Origin: Lachnocurva sp045579705
GTDB lineage: Bacteria; Bacillota; Clostridia; Lachnospirales; Lachnospiraceae
Reading direction: 5' to 3'
Assembly (NCBI GenBank): GCA_045579705.1
Contig: JAZNMP010000015.1
Location: 46,154 to 110,153 of the forward strand
Length of the DNA: 64,000 bases
The translations under genes were made by a program, and so were the position numbers. Every line of letters begins with the position of its first letter. Within the stretch, counting starts at the first letter, position 1. The notes under the pieces are model-generated. The model was not told where the DNA came from, made no database searches, and saw only the letters and a list, made by a program, of their open reading frames with translations. Below are positions 48,761-58,088 of the stretch, one piece after another.

Positions 48761-49813
48761 ATGAAGAAGAAAGTTGTTTCATTGTTGCTTGCATGCGCTA
48801 TGACTATTTCACTTGCAGCATGTGGCGCAAAGTCAACAAAAGAGTCTGGAAAGTCAGACAAAAACATTAAGATTGGTATGGTTACAGATGTCGGTGGTGT
48901 AAACGACGGATCATTTAACCAGTCTGCTTGGGAAGGTCTTCAGAAAGCAGAGAAGGATCTCGGAATCAAAGTTGACTACCTTGAGTCAAAGAACGATGCT
49001 GATTATCAGCCAAACATCGAAACATTCGTAGATGGCGGATATGACATGATCATCTGTATCGGATACGCACTTGCTCCAGCACTTAAGAAGGAAGCAAAGG
49101 CTAATCCAGATCAGAAGTTCGCAATCGTTGATGATGCTTCTCTTGCCGATGCAAAGAATGTAACATCTCTTATGTTCGAAGCTGGTCAGTCTTCATACCT
49201 TGTAGGTTATACAGCTGGTCTTACAACAAAGTCTAACAACATTGGTTTCGTACTTGGTATGTCAACAGCAATGATGCATGAGTTTGGATATGGATATGTA
49301 GCAGGTGCTATCGATGCTAACCCAGACATCACAGTTCAGGCCGTAAACGCAAACAGCTTTAGTGATTCAGCTGCTGGTAAATCAGCTGCTAACGCTATGA
49401 TCGCTAAGGGTGCTGACGTTATCTTCCATGCTGCTGGTGCAACAGGACTTGGTGCTATCGATGCTTGTAAGGAAGCTGGAATCTGGGCTATCGGTGTTGA
49501 CTCTGATCAGTCTAAGGTTGCTCCAAAGACTATCCTTACATCTGCTATGAAGAGAGTAGATAATGCTGTTTACTCACTTTGCCAGGATACAGTAAAGGGT
49601 AAGGTTAAGGCTGGTGTTGAGACATTCGATATCACAGATGGTGGTGTTGACATCGCTCCTACAACAGACAACATTGCTCCAGAAGTACTTGAGAAGGTTC
49701 AGGCTAAGAAGCAGGAACTTATCGATGGTAAGGTAGTAGTACCTAAGACAGAGAAGGAATTCGTTAAGAAGTACGGAAAAGGAAAGTACACACTTAACAA
49801 GGAAGCTAAATAA
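48761..49813 (+). CDS. BMP/PnrA-family nucleoside-binding lipoprotein
   Basis: This 350-residue protein has a lipoprotein signal with lipobox SLAACG (Cys21). The mature part follows the BMP family: IGMVTDVGGVNDGSFNQSAWEG, FVDGGYDMIICIGYALAPAL, VGYTAGL and VIFHAAGATGLGAIDAC. BMP/PnrA proteins bind purine and pyrimidine nucleosides and feed the RbsA-like NupA plus NupBC ABC transporter, whose genes lie downstream in this operon. TAAGGAGG precedes the ATG. An internal terminator follows, so this gene and udp are probably expressed most strongly. Confidence 0.93.
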   Translation: MKKKVVSLLLACAMTISLAACGAKSTKESGKSDKNIKIGMVTDVGGVNDGSFNQSAWEGLQKAEKDLGIKVDYLESKNDADYQPNIETFVDGGYDMIICIGYALAPALKKEAKANPDQKFAIVDDASLADAKNVTSLMFEAGQSSYLVGYTAGLTTKSNNIGFVLGMSTAMMHEFGYGYVAGAIDANPDITVQAVNANSFSDSAAGKSAANAMIAKGADVIFHAAGATGLGAIDACKEAGIWAIGVDSDQSKVAPKTILTSAMKRVDNAVYSLCQDTVKGKVKAGVETFDITDGGVDIAPTTDNIAPEVLEKVQAKKQELIDGKVVVPKTEKEFVKKYGKGKYTLNKEAK

Positions 49814-49843
49814 TTCCTGACAGTAATAAGAAATGACTAATAT

Positions 49844-49885
49844 AGCTGCCCCTTTGATTGTTAGATTAAATGGGGCAGCTTTTTT
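49844..49885 (+). terminator. Internal terminator after the BMP lipoprotein gene
   Basis: 9-bp stem AGCTGCCCC / GGGGCAGCT followed by T6. Because the following genes continue the pathway, partial read-through is expected. Confidence 0.88.
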
Positions 49886-50000
49886 CTAATGTGTAGAAAG
49901 ATTAACGAATGTGTTTTGAAAGGCTTTCTGTAAGTAGGGTAGAGATTCTTTCAAAGCATATTTAAAAAAAGAAAGACTTAGATATTTCGGAGGTGTAATT

Positions 50001-51548
50001 ATGAGAGATATCAGTATGGACAGAGTAAATAAAACTAGAGAAGATATGCTTAATGTTGTAAAGAGCGCAACACTTACACATGAGCAGAAGGTGGCAAACA
50101 TGGCTAACCTTGCAGATTCACTCCTAGAAGTATTGGATTTGCCAGAAGGACTCGATGAGCTTTTGAATGCGCCAATCGACAGACAGTGTATCTGTGATTT
50201 GGGAGAAGGACATGCGCCACTTCGTCCTAGATATATCGTTCCAGATTATGAAAAATATTTGAGAGAAGGAAGCAAATTCCTTCGTATCGATCCACCAAAG
50301 GATTTATATGAAGCTATCAATGCTCTTCTCATTATGTATAAAAATGTTCCTAGCGTTACAAACTTTCCTGTATATGTAGGAGCACTTGATAAGCTTTTAG
50401 ATCCGTTTATGAAGGATGTCGACGATGAGACTGCTTTGAAACTTGTAAAGATGTTCCTCATTCATATGGATAGAACGATCTTGGATTCTTTTTCCCATGC
50501 AAACATCGGACCTGAAGATACTAGAGCTGGTAGAATCATCATGAAGGCTACTGCTGAGGTTTCAGATGCAGTACCAAACATTACTATGAAATATGATGAG
50601 GATATCACTTCTGATGAGTTCGCTCTTCAGGGAATCGAGACAGCGCTTACATGTGCTAAGCCTTCTTTTGCAAATCATAAGATGTTCGTTTCTGAGCTTC
50701 AGGAAGATTATGTAATCGCCAGCTGCTACAATGGTCTGAAGTATGGCGGCGGTTCATATACACTTTGCAGATTGATCCTCGGAAATATCGCAAAGAGATC
50801 AAAGGATATTAAAGATTTCGAAGAGAATCAGCTTCCGTATGTTATGGATATTCAGGCCAGATACATGGATGCACGAATTGCATTTGAAGTTGAAGAAAGC
50901 GGATTCTTTGAGAATAACTTCCTCGCAAAGGAAGGGTTCATTCATAGAGATAAGTTCTCAGCTATGTTCGGTCTGGTTGGACTTGCAGATGCTGTAAATA
51001 TTCTTCTGGAGAAGGAAGGAAAGACAGGACTTCGTTTCGGTCATGATGAAGAAGCAAATAAACTCGGTGTAGAAATCATGGAAATTATCAAAGATTTCAA
51101 TGAGCATCACGAGAACAAGTATTGTGAAGCTACGGGAAATCACTTCCTGCTTCATGCACAGGTTGGTTTGGCTTCAGATGAGAATGTAACACCTGGTACT
51201 AGAATTCCTATCGGTGAAGAGCCAGAAGAAATGGTAGATCATCTTAAGGTTCTATCATACTTCCACAAATATTTCCCTTCAGGAACAGGTGATATCTTCC
51301 CTATCGACCTCACAGTTCATAAGAACCATGAGTTCCTGCTCGATATCATCAAGGGATCTTTCAAGAATGACTTGAGATATCTTTCATTCTATTCATCAGA
51401 TAGCGATGTAATCCGTATTACAGGATATCTCGTGAAAAAATCTGAGATTGAAAAACTGGAGCGAGGCGAGAATGTTATGCTCGATACTACAGCTCTGGGA
51501 ATGGGAGCAAAGAATAACGGTCATATCTATGAAAGAAAAGTGAGATAA
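50001..51548 (+). CDS. yjjI: YjjI-family glycyl radical enzyme
   Basis: This 515-residue protein matches the YjjI family. The C-terminal glycyl radical site is VIRITG475YLVKK, and the likely thiyl-radical cysteine is C242 in IASCYNGLKYGGGSYTL. The substrate of YjjI is, to my knowledge, not established. In E. coli yjjI-yjjW lies next to deoCABD, and here it lies inside a nucleoside operon with deoC and deoB, so a reaction on a nucleoside- or deoxyribose-derived compound is a reasonable inference. It is oxygen sensitive by mechanism. GGAGGTG precedes the ATG, and its stop overlaps the activase start (TAATG). Confidence 0.9.
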   Translation: MRDISMDRVNKTREDMLNVVKSATLTHEQKVANMANLADSLLEVLDLPEGLDELLNAPIDRQCICDLGEGHAPLRPRYIVPDYEKYLREGSKFLRIDPPKDLYEAINALLIMYKNVPSVTNFPVYVGALDKLLDPFMKDVDDETALKLVKMFLIHMDRTILDSFSHANIGPEDTRAGRIIMKATAEVSDAVPNITMKYDEDITSDEFALQGIETALTCAKPSFANHKMFVSELQEDYVIASCYNGLKYGGGSYTLCRLILGNIAKRSKDIKDFEENQLPYVMDIQARYMDARIAFEVEESGFFENNFLAKEGFIHRDKFSAMFGLVGLADAVNILLEKEGKTGLRFGHDEEANKLGVEIMEIIKDFNEHHENKYCEATGNHFLLHAQVGLASDENVTPGTRIPIGEEPEEMVDHLKVLSYFHKYFPSGTGDIFPIDLTVHKNHEFLLDIIKGSFKNDLRYLSFYSSDSDVIRITGYLVKKSEIEKLERGENVMLDTTALGMGAKNNGHIYERKVR

Positions 51549-52387
51549 TGAAAGCTCCAGTAAATAAGATAATTCCATTCAGCTCGGTAGATGGACCTGG
51601 AAACAGGACTTCCATCTTCCTGCAGGAATGTAATATTAATTGTAAGTACTGCCATAATCCTGAAACTAGGAATTTGTGTATAAACTGCATGGCTTGTGTT
51701 GAAAAATGTCCAACAGGAGCGCTATTAAATGTGGATGGAAAGGTGACTTTCGATTATAATAAATGTGTTTTGTGTGATACATGTATTAAAACATGTAAAA
51801 ATGGTGCCAGCCCTAGAATCAGATATATGACACCAGAGGAAGTGATGGATGAAGTCAGGAAACAGGTTCCTTTCATCCGTGGAATTACAACCTCAGGTGG
51901 GGAATGTACCTTGAATCATGAGTTTTTGAAGGAACTTTTTTCCCTGGCGAAGAAAGAGGGCTTAGGAACTCTGATAGACAGTAATGGAACCTATGATTTC
52001 GAACTTGATCCAGAACTGCTCGTTGTAACGGATGGCGTGATGCTCGATGTTAAAGCCTATGATGCAGAGGATCATAAGAGAGTTACAGATGCTTCAAACG
52101 AGATGATATTAAAGAATCTCGAGTATCTGGCTTCGGTAGGGAAACTGTACGAAGTTAGAACTGTTGTTGTGCCGGAACTATTCGATGTGAAAGAAACGGT
52201 GGAAAAAGTATCCCGAATCATAGTAAAATATTTGGCGGTGTCTGACATCAGATACAAAATTATTACATATCGACCGATGGGAGTTCGTGAGGAATTTCAG
52301 ACGCTAACACCTCCTTCGAAGGAATTAATGAAAGAACTTGAGGGGATTTCGAAGAGTGTCGGTGTAAAGACGGTTGTTATAGTATAG
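51548..52387 (+). CDS. yjjW: YjjW-family glycyl radical enzyme activase
   Basis: This 279-residue radical SAM enzyme has C28-x3-C32-x2-C35 (QECNINCKYCHNPE) for the SAM-binding cluster. A ferredoxin-like insert follows with two CxxCxxCxxxC sets (C44, C47, C50, C54 and C73, C76, C79, C83) for two further 4Fe-4S clusters, then TTSGGECTLNHEF with the GGE motif. It generates the glycyl radical on the enzyme encoded just upstream. Start and stop codons of the two genes overlap by one base, ensuring coupled synthesis. Confidence 0.93.
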   Translation: MKAPVNKIIPFSSVDGPGNRTSIFLQECNINCKYCHNPETRNLCINCMACVEKCPTGALLNVDGKVTFDYNKCVLCDTCIKTCKNGASPRIRYMTPEEVMDEVRKQVPFIRGITTSGGECTLNHEFLKELFSLAKKEGLGTLIDSNGTYDFELDPELLVVTDGVMLDVKAYDAEDHKRVTDASNEMILKNLEYLASVGKLYEVRTVVVPELFDVKETVEKVSRIIVKYLAVSDIRYKIITYRPMGVREEFQTLTPPSKELMKELEGISKSVGVKTVVIV

Positions 52388-52425
52388 AGGATTTAGAGAT
52401 TGTTTGTGTAGAAAGGAAAGTATAC

Positions 52426-53973
52426 GTGAATAACGCGAGTAATGTGGATATGAATACTGTTACGATCCAGATGAAAGAGATCGTAAAGAAGTTCGGCAAT
52501 TTCACTGCCAACGATCATATCAATTTAACTATCCACAAGGGTGAGGTTCATGCAATCCTTGGAGAAAATGGCGCTGGTAAGAGTACGCTTATGAATGTAC
52601 TGTACGGAATCTATCAGCCTACATCAGGTTCAATCGAGATTGATGGCAAAGAAGTAGTAATTGAAGGCCCAGAAAAGGCTATCGAATTAGGTATCGGCAT
52701 GGTGCATCAGCATTTCATGCTCGTACAGCCTTTTACTGTAACTGAGAATATCATTCTCGGAGCAGAGCCAAAGAAAGGTCTCGTAGTGGACAAAGATTCT
52801 GCTAGAAAGAAGATCTTAGAGCTTTCAGAAAAATACGGCCTTAAGGTAGATCCGGATGCCAGAATTGAAGACATCTCAGTAGGAATGCAGCAGAGAGTAG
52901 AGATTTTGAAGGTTCTCTATAGAGGAGCTAAGTATTTGATTCTCGATGAGCCTACATCATCACTTACACCTCAGGAAATCGCTGAGCTTATGGACATCAT
53001 TAAAAATCTTACAAATGATGGAAAGAGTGTAATCCTGATTACACATAAACTTAAGGAAATCACAGAAGCTGCTGATTTCTGTACTATCATCCGTCAGGGT
53101 AAATACATCGACACTGTAAAAGTAAGCGATGTTACAGAGAATGACCTTGCATCCATGATGGTAGGTCGTAATGTAGAGTTTAAGGTTGAGAAGAAGGAAG
53201 TACAGCCAGGAAAAGTTGTTCTCGACGTTAAAGATCTGCATGCAAAGGATTACCGTGGAGTAGAGATCCTCGATGGACTTAACCTTCAGGTTCGCGAAGG
53301 TGAAATCGTAGGTCTCGCTGGTGTTGATGGAAACGGTCAGTCAGAACTCGTAGAAATTCTTACAGGACTTATGAAGGCTGAATCTGGTACTATCACACTT
53401 GAAGGCAAGGATATCTTTAATAAGACTCCAAAGGAAATCTTTGAAATCGGTGTATCTTCTATCCCAGAAGATAGACAGAAGCACGGTTTGGTTATGGACT
53501 ATTCTGTTTCTGAAAACTTGATTCTTCAGAACTTCGCAACGGAGAAGTTCTCAAAGCATGGCATTTTGAAAAAAGGTGCTATGAAGAAATTTGCTGAAGA
53601 AATGATCGAGAAGTTCGATATCCGTCCTAGAGGATGTGAGAACAAACTCGCTAAACAGCTTTCAGGTGGTAACCAGCAGAAAGTTATCATCGCTAGAGAA
53701 GTTACAAACGATAAAGAGCTACTCATCGCTATGAACCCAACTAGAGGTTTGGATGTTGGAGCTATCGAATTCGTTCATAAATATCTGGTTGAGCAGAGAA
53801 ACAAGGGAAGAGCCGTTCTCCTCGTTTCATTCGAGCTTGATGAAATTATGTCACTTTCTGATCAGATTCAGGTTATCTTTGAAGGAAAGATTACTGGTAC
53901 TGTAAAGGGATCAGAAGCTGACGAGAATGAATTAGGATACTTAATGGCAGGAGGTAAGAAAGATGAAGCGTAA
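52426..53973 (+). CDS. nupA: Nucleoside ABC transporter ATP-binding protein (NupA, RbsA-like)
   Basis: This 515-residue protein has two fused ATPase domains. The first has Walker A ILGENGAGKSTL, signature ISVGMQQRVEI and Walker B LILDEPTSSL. The second has a degenerate Walker A LAGVDGNGQSEL and LSGGNQQKV, as in sugar/nucleoside-type ATPases. It drives the NupB/NupC permease pair. A GTG start at 52426 with AAAGGAAAG upstream is used. Its 3' end overlaps nupB by 11 bp. The BMP lipoprotein and nucleoside enzymes around it fix the substrate class. Confidence 0.92.
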   Translation: MNNASNVDMNTVTIQMKEIVKKFGNFTANDHINLTIHKGEVHAILGENGAGKSTLMNVLYGIYQPTSGSIEIDGKEVVIEGPEKAIELGIGMVHQHFMLVQPFTVTENIILGAEPKKGLVVDKDSARKKILELSEKYGLKVDPDARIEDISVGMQQRVEILKVLYRGAKYLILDEPTSSLTPQEIAELMDIIKNLTNDGKSVILITHKLKEITEAADFCTIIRQGKYIDTVKVSDVTENDLASMMVGRNVEFKVEKKEVQPGKVVLDVKDLHAKDYRGVEILDGLNLQVREGEIVGLAGVDGNGQSELVEILTGLMKAESGTITLEGKDIFNKTPKEIFEIGVSSIPEDRQKHGLVMDYSVSENLILQNFATEKFSKHGILKKGAMKKFAEEMIEKFDIRPRGCENKLAKQLSGGNQQKVIIAREVTNDKELLIAMNPTRGLDVGAIEFVHKYLVEQRNKGRAVLLVSFELDEIMSLSDQIQVIFEGKITGTVKGSEADENELGYLMAGGKKDEA

Positions 53974-55051
53974 GTTTAATATCTGGGAAGGTAATTTCAT
54001 CTATACCTTGTTTGCTATTATCATCGGTTTCATAGTAGGAGCTATTCTCCTGACTGCAGCTGGAATCGATCCGGGAATCGCATATAGCAGTCTCTTTGAA
54101 GGAATCTTTGGAGAATCAAAATACATCGTATACAGCATGGTTTATGCTGCACCTTATATTCTTACTGGACTTTCAGTAGCTTTTTCATTTAAAACCGGTG
54201 TATTTAACATCGGTGCAGAAGGACAGTTTGTAGTAGGTTCACTTGCTGCAGTATTGGTTGGTCTCTTCGTAGATCTACCACCAGTTCTTCACTCAATCGT
54301 ATGTATCATCTGTGCATGCGCAGCTGGAGCTCTTTGGGGCGCAGTAGTAGGACTTATGAAGATTAAGAGAGGAATCAACGAAGTTCTTTCTTATATCATG
54401 TTTAACTGGATTGCTTACTATCTTTCAAACTTCATCGTTACATCTGCAGCAGTAAAGGATGAATCACTTGAAGCAACAAAGACAGTAAGGGATTCTGCTA
54501 GAACACTTATGTCTGACAACATGGTAATGCTTACTGGTTGTCCTACAGTAAACTGGGGATTTGTAATCGCAGTTGTTGCGGCTATTGTTCTCTGGTTCGT
54601 TATTTCAAAGACTACACTCGGATATCAGCTTAGAGCAGTAGGACTTTCAAAGTCAGCATCTGAGTATGGTGGAATTAGTTCATCAAAGATCTTTATGTCA
54701 TCTATGGCTATTTCTGGTATGCTTGCTGGTCTGGGTGGAGCTGTTCATACGCTTGGTATGACAGGACGTATCAGTCAGTTCGCAGGACAGGAAAGTTTCG
54801 GTTTCGACGGTATTACAGTAGCGCTTATCGCTGGATCAAACCCTATAGGATGTATCTTCTCTGGATTATTCTACGGAGCTATGAAGTACGGCGGAAACAA
54901 GCTTACACTTGTAAATGCTCCAAAAGAAGTTGTAAACATCATCATGGGTACTATCATCTTCTTTATCGCTATCGCACTTCTGTTTAAGAGAATTATGATT
55001 AGCGTTTCTGAGAAGAAGAATAATGCCGTAAAGACAGCGAAGGAGGATTAA
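53963..55051 (+). CDS. nupB: Nucleoside ABC transporter permease (NupB-like)
   Basis: This 362-residue membrane protein of the BPD_transp_2 family has about ten helices. The characteristic TGVFNIGAEGQFVVGSLAA lies near residue 73 and GLSKSASEYGGISSSKIFMSSM serves as the coupling-loop region. It forms a heterodimeric channel with the next gene. Start overlaps nupA; AGGAGG upstream. Confidence 0.92.
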   Translation: MKRKFNIWEGNFIYTLFAIIIGFIVGAILLTAAGIDPGIAYSSLFEGIFGESKYIVYSMVYAAPYILTGLSVAFSFKTGVFNIGAEGQFVVGSLAAVLVGLFVDLPPVLHSIVCIICACAAGALWGAVVGLMKIKRGINEVLSYIMFNWIAYYLSNFIVTSAAVKDESLEATKTVRDSARTLMSDNMVMLTGCPTVNWGFVIAVVAAIVLWFVISKTTLGYQLRAVGLSKSASEYGGISSSKIFMSSMAISGMLAGLGGAVHTLGMTGRISQFAGQESFGFDGITVALIAGSNPIGCIFSGLFYGAMKYGGNKLTLVNAPKEVVNIIMGTIIFFIAIALLFKRIMISVSEKKNNAVKTAKED

Positions 55052-55052
55052 G

Positions 55053-55988
55053 ATGGATATTTTTATTAAGAATTTTGGTTTGATTTTAAATGCCATGTTA
55101 ATCTCAACACCACCTTTGCTCTTGGCAGCATTAGGTTCTGTTTTTTCAGAAAAAAGTGGTGTAGTTAACATCGGTATCGAAGGTATGATGACTATCGGTG
55201 CTTTCATCGGTGCCATCGGAGCTTATTATACAGGAAATGGTTGGGTTGGTTTCTTACTCGGCGGTCTTGCTGGAATGCTCTTCGGAGTTCTTCACGCATT
55301 CGCTTGTGTAACTTGCGGAGCTGATCAGACTATCGCTGGTACAGCTGTAAACTTTATCGCACCAGGTCTTGCTCTGTTCCTTTGCAAGGCTATGTTTACA
55401 TCGTCTGATACTCCAGCGCTTGATACAGCAAAGAAACTTCCTAAGATGTTTAGTGGTGTATTTAAGTCTGGTTCATTCGGATACAACGTATTAGGTACAT
55501 ATTCAGCAGTATACTTGAGCTTCCTGCTCGTAGCAGTAATCTGGTTTGTATTCTATAAGACTAGATTTGGTATGAGACTTCGTGCAGCTGGTGAGCATCC
55601 AGAAGCATGTGAGACTTTGGGTGTAAACGTATATGCTGTTAGATATGCATGTGTTATGCTTTCAGGTTTCCTCGCAGGTCTCGGCGGAGCATTCGTAACA
55701 CTTGCTACTGTATCTCAGTTCAGACCTACAGTTATCGTTGGACAGGGATTCATCGCTATCGCAGCAGTAATCTTTGGTAAGTTCACACCACAGGGGGCGT
55801 TCCTCGGATGTATTCTGTTCGGACTTTGTAATGGTGTAAAGACTGTATTGTCTGCAAGTGGAAGTAACGTATCACCAAACTTACTTTCAATGATTCCTTA
55901 TGTGGTTACAATCCTCGTTCTTATCTTCTTCGTAGGTAGCGCGAGAGTACCAGCAGCAAACGGTAAACCATATATCAAATCAAAATAA
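55053..55988 (+). CDS. nupC: Nucleoside ABC transporter permease (NupC-like)
   Basis: This 311-residue membrane protein has the family motif SGVVNIGIEGMMTIGAFIGA near residue 34 and the coupling loop GEHPEACETLGVNVYAVRY. It starts 1 bp after the nupB stop (AAGGAGG upstream). Together with NupA/NupB and the BMP lipoprotein it completes the importer. Confidence 0.92.
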   Translation: MDIFIKNFGLILNAMLISTPPLLLAALGSVFSEKSGVVNIGIEGMMTIGAFIGAIGAYYTGNGWVGFLLGGLAGMLFGVLHAFACVTCGADQTIAGTAVNFIAPGLALFLCKAMFTSSDTPALDTAKKLPKMFSGVFKSGSFGYNVLGTYSAVYLSFLLVAVIWFVFYKTRFGMRLRAAGEHPEACETLGVNVYAVRYACVMLSGFLAGLGGAFVTLATVSQFRPTVIVGQGFIAIAAVIFGKFTPQGAFLGCILFGLCNGVKTVLSASGSNVSPNLLSMIPYVVTILVLIFFVGSARVPAANGKPYIKSK

Positions 55989-56011
55989 TATTCTAGATTG
56001 TGAGGCAGCGT

Positions 56012-56437
56012 ATGATTAGCGAAACACAGAAGAAAGAATTAGTTGTAAAGGCACTTGAAAATAGACGTAAAGCATACACACCGTATTCCCACCACAAGGT
56101 GGGAGCGGCTTTGCTCGGATCAAACGGAGTAGTTTATGATGGTTGTAATATAGAAAACGCAGCTTATACTCCATCTAATTGCGCAGAGAGAACAGCTTTT
56201 TTCAAAGCAGTTTCAGAAGGTCAGTATGACTTTGATGCAATTGCTATCGTGGGTGGATTAGAAGATGCTGAAGAACTTGACTTCTGTCCTCCTTGTGGTG
56301 TTTGTCGCCAGGTTATGCGTGAGTTCTGTAAATCTGATTTCGAAATCGTCCTTGCAAAGGATGCTGAGAATATAAAAACATATAAACTAGTTGATCTGCT
56401 GCCGGAAGGATTCGGCCCAGAGTTTTTGGAGGATTAA
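56012..56437 (+). CDS. cdd: Cytidine deaminase
   Basis: From ATG 56012 (GTGAGG upstream) this 141-residue protein has YSHHKVGAALLGSNG, GCNIENAAYTPSNCAERTAFF with zinc ligand Cys and catalytic Glu, and PPCGVCRQVMREF with the other two zinc cysteines, the all-cysteine tetrameric CDA type. It deaminates cytidine and deoxycytidine to uridine forms that Udp can split. It sits 1 bp before deoC. Confidence 0.94.
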   Translation: MISETQKKELVVKALENRRKAYTPYSHHKVGAALLGSNGVVYDGCNIENAAYTPSNCAERTAFFKAVSEGQYDFDAIAIVGGLEDAEELDFCPPCGVCRQVMREFCKSDFEIVLAKDAENIKTYKLVDLLPEGFGPEFLED

Positions 56438-56438
56438 A

Positions 56439-57080
56439 ATGTTAGATAGCAAGTTGTTTGATCACACACTACTTAAAGCAGATGCAAAGAGCGCTGATAT
56501 CATGAAGATGGTAGAAGAAGCAAAGGCTCATGATTTTAAATCAGTATGTGTAAATGGTTACTACACAAAGATGGTTGCAGATGCACTTAAGGGTACAGAC
56601 GTACGTACTACAACAGTAGTAGGTTTCCCTCTCGGTCAGATGTCTACAAAGGCAAAGGCTTTCGAGACAGGTTGTGCTGTAGATGATGGTGCAGATGAAA
56701 TCGATATGGTTATCAATGTAGGTGCACTTAAAGAAGGAAAGTATGACGTAGTACTTGAAGACATCAAGGCTGTTCGTGCTGAGTGTGTAGGTAAGACACT
56801 TAAGGTTATCATCGAGTGCTGCCTTCTTACAAATGACGAAATTGTAAAGGCATGTGAGCTTTCAGAAGAAGCTGGTGCTGATTTCGTAAAGACATCTACT
56901 GGATTCTCTACAGGTGGAGCTAAAGTAGAAGATGTAGCTCTTATGAAAAAAACTGTCGGTGATAGACTTGAAGTAAAGGCTAGCGGTGGAATTCACACAG
57001 GCGCAGAAGCACAGTCTATGGTTGATGCAGGTGCTACTAGACTTGGTACTAGTGCAACTCTTCAGATTATTGCTGACTAA
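56439..57080 (+). CDS. deoC: Deoxyribose-phosphate aldolase
   Basis: From ATG 56439 (TTGGAGGA upstream) this 213-residue protein has LFDHTLLKADA, TTTVVGFPLGQMSTKAKAFE, ADEIDMVINVGALKEG, LKVIIECCLL and DFVKTSTGFSTGG with Schiff-base Lys151. It splits deoxyribose-5-phosphate into glyceraldehyde-3-phosphate and acetaldehyde, ending the catabolic route. The start at 56391 in the same frame would run through the end of cdd and is less likely. Confidence 0.94.
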   Translation: MLDSKLFDHTLLKADAKSADIMKMVEEAKAHDFKSVCVNGYYTKMVADALKGTDVRTTTVVGFPLGQMSTKAKAFETGCAVDDGADEIDMVINVGALKEGKYDVVLEDIKAVRAECVGKTLKVIIECCLLTNDEIVKACELSEEAGADFVKTSTGFSTGGAKVEDVALMKKTVGDRLEVKASGGIHTGAEAQSMVDAGATRLGTSATLQIIAD

Positions 57081-57089
57081 GGAGAAAAT

Positions 57090-58070
57090 ATGAACAAATC
57101 TAAGCTTCAGGGACTACCAAAGGTTGAACTTCATTGTCATTTAGATGGTTCACTTTCCCGAGGCTTTGTTGAAACTGTGCTCGGAAGGAATGTAGAACCT
57201 TCCGAGCTTGTTGTTTCTAAGTCTTGTGAAAGTCTGAATGACTATCTTTCTAAATTTGATATTCCTCTTCAGATTTTGAAGGATGCTGAAGTTTTGAAGA
57301 AAGCAGCTTATGATGTTATGAAGGAAGCTGCAAGGGAAAATGTTAGATATATAGAGATCCGATTTGATCCGATTACTATTTCTACAAAGGAGTTTTCAGC
57401 TGATGAAGCAGTTGAATGTGTAATCGAAGGAATCAGGAAAGCTGAAAGAGATTATGATATAAAGGGAAACGTGATATTGTGTGCCATGAGGCATTTCAAT
57501 GAAGACTTAAATCGTGCTACTCTTGACTTGGCTGAAAAGTATCTAAACAGAGGTGTTTGTTGCCTGGATTTGGCAGGAGCTGAGGCTGTATTTCCTACGA
57601 AGAATTTCAGGGAAATCTTTTACGAAGCCAATGAGAGAAATATTCCGTTTATAATACATGCGGGTGAGACTGGAAATCCGGAAAATATCGAAAGTGCTCT
57701 CGGGTTTGGAGCAAAGCGTATCGGACATGGAATCGCTATGCATGGGGATGATTCCCTTCAGGAAAAAGTACGTAAGGCTAACGTCTGCGTGGAGATGTGT
57801 CCTACATCAAACTATCAGACGAAGGCTGTAACAGGAGAAGAATATCCTTTGAGAGAGTTTCTCGATAACGGTTTGATGGTGACAGTAAATACGGACAACA
57901 GAACTGTAAGTGGAACAACGCTCACAGAAGAGTTGGAACTGGTTCAGCAGATTTCAGGAATCACAGATGAAGAGATGATTCAGTTGCAGAAGAATGCGAT
58001 ACTCGCTTCATTTGCAGATTCTGAAACAAAAGATAAAATTATTAAAGAACTAGATTTATTCTCTATATAA
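57090..58070 (+). CDS. add: Adenosine deaminase
   Basis: This 326-residue amidohydrolase has PKVELHCHLDGSL (metal His15/His17), IIHAGETGNPENI with the catalytic HAGE, KRIGHGIAMHGDD and VTVNTDNRTVSG with the metal Asp region. It converts (deoxy)adenosine to (deoxy)inosine, which PunA then phosphorolyses. AAGGAG precedes the ATG. Length fits the short bacterial Add group. Confidence 0.93.
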   Translation: MNKSKLQGLPKVELHCHLDGSLSRGFVETVLGRNVEPSELVVSKSCESLNDYLSKFDIPLQILKDAEVLKKAAYDVMKEAARENVRYIEIRFDPITISTKEFSADEAVECVIEGIRKAERDYDIKGNVILCAMRHFNEDLNRATLDLAEKYLNRGVCCLDLAGAEAVFPTKNFREIFYEANERNIPFIIHAGETGNPENIESALGFGAKRIGHGIAMHGDDSLQEKVRKANVCVEMCPTSNYQTKAVTGEEYPLREFLDNGLMVTVNTDNRTVSGTTLTEELELVQQISGITDEEMIQLQKNAILASFADSETKDKIIKELDLFSI

Positions 58071-58088
58071 GAGTGGAAAGGGTTAATC

